Part shown: positions 59,935 through 64,000 of the stretch, piece by piece | Position numbering within the stretch: the stretch's first letter is position 1 | Layout: the number at the start of each line of letters is the position of its first letter | DNA from: Mucilaginibacter sp. 14171R-50 | Lineage (GTDB): Bacteria > Bacteroidota > Bacteroidia > Sphingobacteriales > Sphingobacteriaceae | Length of the DNA: 64,000 bases | Reading direction: 5' to 3' | Assembly (NCBI RefSeq): GCF_010093045.1 | Contig: NZ_CP048115.1 | Location: 4,464,001-4,528,000, forward strand | Notes under the pieces: generated by a model | Told to the model about the DNA's origin: nothing | The model's input: only the letters and a program-made list of their open reading frames with translations | Database searches by the model: none | Program-made: the position numbers and the translations under genes

Positions 59935-60639
59935 TCAGGGTGTTGATACTGCTACAGGGAGTACCTTTCCGTTAAAAAAGCGCTGACCGGTTATCGCGAA
60001 ATCAGCAATATATTTGCCCATTTCAAACGCCATAACCGGCGATTCATAACCGGGGAAGGCTTGTTCAAGCATTTCGGTTTGTGCCGAGCCAAGGGCCAGG
60101 CAGTTTACCTTTATGCCTTGTTCAGCAAACTCCTGCGCCAGGCACTCGGTCAAGGTATGCAAAGCGGCCTTGCTTGCAGAGTACGCAGAAAGGCCATTAA
60201 ATTTGGCGCTACCCTGAAACCCACCCATACTGCCGATGTTAAGGATATGGGAGCCATCGCCCATAAATTGCAGCAAGCTTTGAATAATGCGCACGTGCCC
60301 TATATAGTTACTTTGCAGCATTTCTACAAAGTCGGTTTCCAGCAACTGGGTAAAAGGTTTGTTTATCAGCACACCGGCGTTATTTATCAGCACATCAACG
60401 CGGCCGTCAAAGTTAGAGGTGATGAACTGCTGCAACCCCGCGTAATCATCATGCACAATATCAAAAGTTATGGCATATAGTTCGCATTCGGGGTTAAGGC
60501 CTTTGGCAATTTCAAGCAGGCGGGTCAGTTTATCCTGCGAACGCGCAAGCGCTATTACCTTGTGTTTACCTGATAATATCAATTCTAATACAGCTTCAAA
60601 CCCTACGCCGCTGCTGGCGCCTGTAATAATAATGTTCAT
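59935..60639 (-). CDS. Short-chain dehydrogenase/reductase
   Basis: A 234-residue SDR: nucleotide-binding GASSGVGFE (7-15), NNAGVL (about 88-93), and catalytic Ser (GSMGG) plus YSASK. NAD(P)-dependent oxidoreductase; the substrate is unknown. Upstream is a CCCCTTAAGGGG palindrome, then the aromatic amino acid hydroxylase gene on the same strand (62 bases between them). Confidence 0.87.
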   Translation of the reverse strand: MNIIITGASSGVGFEAVLELILSGKHKVIALARSQDKLTRLLEIAKGLNPECELYAITFDIVHDDYAGLQQFITSNFDGRVDVLINNAGVLINKPFTQLLETDFVEMLQSNYIGHVRIIQSLLQFMGDGSHILNIGSMGGFQGSAKFNGLSAYSASKAALHTLTECLAQEFAEQGIKVNCLALGSAQTEMLEQAFPGYESPVMAFEMGKYIADFAITGQRFFNGKVLPVAVSTP

Positions 60640-60643
60640 GTAG

Positions 60644-60665
60644 CCCCCCTAAACCCCTTAAGGGG
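60644..60665. repeat. Palindrome between the hydroxylase and SDR genes
   Basis: CCCCTTAAGGGG (60654-60665) is a perfect palindrome next to a C-run (60644-60649). On the minus strand it is not followed by a clear U-run, so it may be a remnant of a repeat or a weak terminator. Confidence 0.4.
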
Positions 60666-60700
60666 AATGATATAATTCTGTGCAAAAATAGTGGAAGATC

Positions 60701-62479
60701 TTAAACAACCAACCTTTCTTCTACCGGATGTTTAATGAGGTACAAGCCATCATTTATCAGTTTCTTATACTCGGGCTGGTTTGCGGCCTTCTGTATTAAA
60801 AATTGTCTTATTTCGGCAGCCAGGGCCGGCTCTGCGCCTTCGTGCTCTAACAGTTCCAGTATTTCTAAAGCACACAGCCAGTCGTCGTAATGAAATTTCT
60901 GAAGCATCAGCCACACATTGCCCAAAAAGCCGAGATCGCCGCCGGTATGCCGGCGGTTACGTACCTGCTGGTACAACTTATGCAGCTCTTTTGTGCGTTG
61001 GTCATACTCGGGATGGTGGGTACCGGTATTCGATTTGTAAGCTATCTCCAGGAAGGCATCCTTGTCGGCCGCGCCACAAAAAACCGATGTTAGGGTTTCA
61101 CCAACAGCCATGTCGTAAACACCCCATGAAGGGTCGAATAAGACCTGCCCCACCTCGTCTAAAACAATACAATTTTCGAATTTTATCAAGAAAATTCTCG
61201 AATTTTTTGAAGAAATTTCCGTTACTTTTCCTGAAACTTTAATGCCGTTTTCAAAAGTAAGCGAAGCTTCCTTACCGGTTTCAATTCCCGCGGTTTTAAG
61301 GTCATCGGCGGTAAAATTTTCGAGTGGTTTATCGCAACCCTTCAACCTGCCCACCGGCGAGCTGAACCCATCTTTATGATAATCTTTACCGTGCCCTTTT
61401 AACTCTTTGTTATCAAACGCCAGGGCAGACTGGCCGGTAGTTTTGATGAATACAGGATTGCCATTTTCATCCGCCGTAAACGCTGTAAACGTTCCGGACA
61501 CCTGCAAGCCCGAACTATAAAGAACGGTGCAGGTGTTTTTACAATCGATAGCCTTTTGAAGCCCGTAAGCACCTCCCCTGCGAAAGGCCATAGTATCGGC
61601 AAATTCTTCAAGCACATCTATCAGATTTTGAAAAGTTGGCGTTACAAAAAGCTGCGGCTGCGTTTTGGTAATATCGTAACTATAGTTAACAGCATCTATG
61701 GTATAGGGTAGTTTTTTAACCTCGTTGCTCATGCAGCTGGCGCTTTCGCCGATAGACGACAGCAGCCCGGCCCCATATATTTTTGGGTCTTGTAAAGTGC
61801 CTATCAGTCCGTACTCCACCGTCCACCAGTGTAAGCGGCTCAGCATGGCCATTTCAGATGGCTCACCCATATTGTTTTGGTGCCAGGTAACCAGTTCGTC
61901 GGCCTTTTTTATTGCAGCTTCATCAGCATCAGGCATTTCCTTTAATATGGATAGGGCGCGTATAGCTTCATATAATTCAAAATCCTGCGCGCTGAACATC
62001 GCTTTAGCACCTATCGACCCAAAATAGCTTAGGTATTGGTGGTAATCTTTATCGGCAATGATAGGCGCGTGGCCTGCCGATTCGTGAATAATATCGGGAG
62101 CAGGGGTATATTCGATATGCTTTAACTGGCGTATGTCTGCAGCTATAACCAGTACACGGTAAGCCTGGTACTCCATAAACGCGGCAGGCGGTATAAATCC
62201 GTCAACTGTCACCGCTCCCCAGCCAATTTTGGCCAGCGCGTTATTCATGTCCTGCAGGTCGGGTATCTTCTCGATGGTAAGCCCCGCTTTTTGCAGGCCC
62301 GGGATATATGGGTAATAGGCCACATCTTTTAAATAGCTATAGTTCTGGCGCATTACGTAGCGCCACACAGCATGATCTACAGGAGTATAGTGCTCGTAAT
62401 GCTGGTCAACTATAAATTGCTTTAAATGGCGTGGCAATGCCGCAACCTGCGGGTTATTAAAATCATTAAAATCGCTCAT
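60701..62479 (-). CDS. Pterin-dependent aromatic amino acid hydroxylase, long form
   Basis: A 592-residue enzyme. Residues about 30-330 are the catalytic domain of phenylalanine-4-hydroxylase-type enzymes: the non-haem iron ligands H132 and H137 in HESAGHAPI and E222 in WWTVEYGLIG. Bacterial PhhA is usually about 260-300 residues; here a second part of about 260 residues follows (about 335-592), with no family I recognise (beta-rich first, then helical). It would turn Phe into Tyr (or act on Trp) with tetrahydropterin. No pterin-carbinolamine dehydratase is adjacent. A TAATTTTG box lies 26 bases upstream. Confidence 0.87.
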   Translation of the reverse strand: MSDFNDFNNPQVAALPRHLKQFIVDQHYEHYTPVDHAVWRYVMRQNYSYLKDVAYYPYIPGLQKAGLTIEKIPDLQDMNNALAKIGWGAVTVDGFIPPAAFMEYQAYRVLVIAADIRQLKHIEYTPAPDIIHESAGHAPIIADKDYHQYLSYFGSIGAKAMFSAQDFELYEAIRALSILKEMPDADEAAIKKADELVTWHQNNMGEPSEMAMLSRLHWWTVEYGLIGTLQDPKIYGAGLLSSIGESASCMSNEVKKLPYTIDAVNYSYDITKTQPQLFVTPTFQNLIDVLEEFADTMAFRRGGAYGLQKAIDCKNTCTVLYSSGLQVSGTFTAFTADENGNPVFIKTTGQSALAFDNKELKGHGKDYHKDGFSSPVGRLKGCDKPLENFTADDLKTAGIETGKEASLTFENGIKVSGKVTEISSKNSRIFLIKFENCIVLDEVGQVLFDPSWGVYDMAVGETLTSVFCGAADKDAFLEIAYKSNTGTHHPEYDQRTKELHKLYQQVRNRRHTGGDLGFLGNVWLMLQKFHYDDWLCALEILELLEHEGAEPALAAEIRQFLIQKAANQPEYKKLINDGLYLIKHPVEERLVV

Positions 62480-62505
62480 TGGTTAGCTCCGGGTTTATAA
62501 GTAAC

Positions 62506-62513
62506 CAAAATTA
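62506..62513 (-). promoter_or_regulatory. -7 box (TAATTTTG) for the hydroxylase
   Basis: TAATTTTG on the minus strand matches TAnnTTTG, 26 bases before the ATG. Confidence 0.45.
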
Positions 62514-62609
62514 GGAAATTAGGTTTAGGTAAATTGCTATTGTATCAGATAATTTGCAGAAAAATAGCCTATAATTGCGACAGGCGAACAGGGATAAGAA
62601 TTTAATATT

Positions 62610-63572
62610 CTAATTGTCGCCAGTTTCAAAATTATCTTCTGCCTTAGGTAAACCATCAGACAACCGGCTTGGTCTGATAACGTAGTATATACCCAACAAG
62701 GCCACCAGTAATGATATGATATAAAATGTGCCGGGTAAAAATACCGCCAGGCTTTTTTCCATCGGGAAAAATTTGGTGAGCCAGGTAAATACGGTTTCGC
62801 GTATGCCCGCGCCGCCAACACTTATGGGCACAATAGTAGCCAGGGCCGATATCAGGAACGAAAGCAGGTAGGGCGAATACTTGCCATCAAAATCCTGGCC
62901 TATCATAATAAAAACAATGGCCAACAATTGCAGGCTTTGCACACCTATAGCTTTTACGTGCGCCTGCCAAAAATAGAGCGTGTACTCCCTGAAAAATTTA
63001 TAAGCCACAAAATAATATATGCCCGATGCTACTACAAAAATGCTTAAAGGTATACCGATATGGATATCTATCTGCGGGATCAAAAATATCAGCGCAACAA
63101 TAATTAAACCTATTGCCCAAAGGCCGCTTAACCTATCGAACATAATAGCCCAAAACACTTTTTTGGCCGGCAGCTTGTAGTTTTTATTAAGCAGGTATAT
63201 TTTGTATCCGTCGCCGCCGATACCGCCGGGTAGCAGGAAATTATAAAATAAACCCAATAGATATAACCTGAAGTTGAACCTGGGGTCGAGCTTAAGCCTT
63301 ATAGATTTGAAGAAGCTGGACAAGCGCCATGATGATAACACCATGGAGGCGAAAAAGCTTAACAGCGCGGCAAACATCCACCAGTAATTGGCATGCAGCA
63401 GCCTGTACTTAACGTCCTGAAAATTTACTTTACGGAACACGAAGTACAACAGCACCGAGGTAACCGCAAATTTAAGCACCACTTTGGTGATGCTCCATAA
63501 GCGCTGTTTCCAGGTTTTGGGGGCAACCAGTTCCTGTGCTTCGTCCTCTTCGGCTTGGGCTAAATTTTTCAT
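62610..63572 (-). CDS. LPG synthase TM-region / flippase-like membrane protein
   Basis: A 320-residue inner-membrane protein with about eight helices of the UPF0104/MprF-flippase family (LPG_synthase_TM): VNFQDVKYRLLHANYWWMFA, LLGLFYNFLLPGGIGGDGYK, VPISVGGAGIRETVFTWL. In MprF this part flips lysyl-phosphatidylglycerol; stand-alone members flip other lipids. No glycosyltransferase or lysyl-transferase domain is fused. A TACCTTTG box lies only seven bases upstream of the ATG. Confidence 0.87.
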   Translation of the reverse strand: MKNLAQAEEDEAQELVAPKTWKQRLWSITKVVLKFAVTSVLLYFVFRKVNFQDVKYRLLHANYWWMFAALLSFFASMVLSSWRLSSFFKSIRLKLDPRFNFRLYLLGLFYNFLLPGGIGGDGYKIYLLNKNYKLPAKKVFWAIMFDRLSGLWAIGLIIVALIFLIPQIDIHIGIPLSIFVVASGIYYFVAYKFFREYTLYFWQAHVKAIGVQSLQLLAIVFIMIGQDFDGKYSPYLLSFLISALATIVPISVGGAGIRETVFTWLTKFFPMEKSLAVFLPGTFYIISLLVALLGIYYVIRPSRLSDGLPKAEDNFETGDN

Positions 63573-63579
63573 TCGGGTG

Positions 63580-63587
63580 CAAAGGTA
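63580..63587 (-). promoter_or_regulatory. -7 box (TACCTTTG) for the flippase-like gene
   Basis: TACCTTTG on the minus strand, seven bases before the ATG at 63572, implies a nearly leaderless mRNA. Confidence 0.55.
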
Positions 63588-63597
63588 ATAAATTAGC

Positions 63598-63769
63598 GAT
63601 TAGTTGATTTGAGATTAGAGATCAGTAAAGTTGATTGAGCAAGGATTTTTGATCAGAGGCCAGTTAACTTTTCGCGGCAGCAGGTGCGGAGGCATTGACA
63701 ATTTGATAAAAAGTTTACAGTTAGATGAGGGCAGAAGCCTGCCTATCTCTAATTAACTTATCACTAATC
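63598..63769. repeat. AT-rich inverted repeat in the last intergenic gap
   Basis: GATTAGT...ATTAGAGAT (63598-63622) is mirrored by ATCTCTAAT...ACTAATC (63744-63769); the inner bases do not pair. It spans most of the gap between the divergent flippase and aguB genes. Confidence 0.5.
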
Positions 63770-63781
63770 TTTAAAAAAAGG

Positions 63782-63789
63782 TATTTTTG
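63782..63789 (+). promoter_or_regulatory. -7 box (TATTTTTG) for aguB
   Basis: TATTTTTG matches TAnnTTTG and ends 19 bases before the ATG at 63809. Confidence 0.6.
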
Positions 63790-63808
63790 CGCAAAATTTT
63801 TATCAGAT

Positions 63809-64000
63809 ATGGGCAAGGTAAATGTTGGTATAGTGCAAATGAGCTGCACGGCAAATAAGCAGGAAAATCTGGATAAGGCCATTGTAAAAGTTAGGGAAGC
63901 TGCCGCTAAAGGTGCGCAGATTGTTTGCCTGCAAGAGCTTTTTACATCGTTGTATTTTTGCGATGTAGAGGATTACGACAACTTTAAACTGGCCGAACCT
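63809..64000 (+). CDS. aguB: N-carbamoylputrescine amidase, 5' part
   Basis: The first 64 residues are present; the gene runs off the window. MGKVNVGIVQMSC, AAAKGAQIVCLQELFTSLYF show the nitrilase-fold start with the catalytic Glu of the E-K-C triad (LQELF). The sequence YFCDVEDYDNFKLAEP is typical of N-carbamoylputrescine amidase (AguB), which makes putrescine from agmatine together with agmatine deiminase (aguA), expected just outside the window. Confidence 0.88.
   Translation, partial: MGKVNVGIVQMSCTANKQENLDKAIVKVREAAAKGAQIVCLQELFTSLYFCDVEDYDNFKLAEP

Noticed and set aside
1..64000. Search for tRNA or rRNA genes
   Set aside because: No cloverleaf with a T-loop GTTCGA-type motif in the right spacing and no rRNA-like segment was seen by eye; a tRNA search program was not available.

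Overview
The window reads as a chromosomal segment of a Bacteroidota species, most likely Sphingobacteriaceae (Mucilaginibacter or Pedobacter type). This rests on a SusC/SusD pair with a DUF6377-type regulator, gliding genes (gldA and a gldF-gldG fusion), DUF4397 lipoproteins, an N-terminal lipobox on many secreted proteins, Shine-Dalgarno-poor starts, and repeated TAnnTTTG promoter boxes just upstream of genes (glyS, rpsT, pheT, dnaN, aguB and others). No rRNA, tRNA, CRISPR array, transposase or phage gene was seen. Both ends cut genes: a 3' fragment (1-87) and the 5' part of an N-carbamoylputrescine amidase (63809-64000).

1-2.2 kb: a visibly AT-rich island with three co-directional genes: a STAS-like/GHKL-ATPase fusion, a DUF4325 STAS-like protein, and a PIN-domain nuclease that overlaps the DUF4325 stop by one base. 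This looks like a partner-switching module controlling an RNase and is the best candidate here for an undescribed system. 2.2-6 kb: an orphan GAF histidine kinase, a cupredoxin lipoprotein, a sphingomyelin-synthase-like PAP2_C enzyme and a membrane-anchored EEP-family phosphodiesterase.

6-25.4 kb: a secreted nutrient-processing locus, mostly on the minus strand: regulator (DUF6377), SusC, SusD, two tandem FG-GAP/UnbV-ASPIC lipoproteins, then (after a convergent SRPBCC/GyrI-like gene) a vanadium-haloperoxidase-type lipoprotein, a GH65 enzyme and an M28 peptidase.

25.4-36.4 kb: housekeeping: apt coupled to a ComEA-like HhH protein, a bifunctional acyltransferase (OlsF/Gls-like), an Mpo1-like membrane protein, rny, a probable 6S RNA, zapA, a coiled-coil protein, pheT, a very acidic small protein, radC and rpsT. 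36.4-47.1 kb: a repeat-rich gap, a zinc phospholipase C/S1-P1-like protein, DedA, two DUF4397 lipoproteins, dnaN, the gldF-gldG fusion, three paralogous small beta-barrels and gldA. 47.1-64 kb: glyS, a TPR histidine kinase, an AI-2E-type transporter, an M16 peptidase pair, DUF4230, OsmC, an old yellow enzyme, a CPA-type antiporter, a zinc-ribbon protein lacking an ordinary start codon, a short SSB, an SDR, a 592-residue aromatic amino acid hydroxylase, a flippase-like protein and aguB.

Intergenic regions carry several families of dispersed inverted repeats (7.3, 28.9, 32.1, 34.7, 35.0, 35.9, 36.5, 47.1, 52.3, 56.4 and 63.7 kb). Many conventional intrinsic terminators are visible. Functional statements are based on motifs read by eye; no database search was run.
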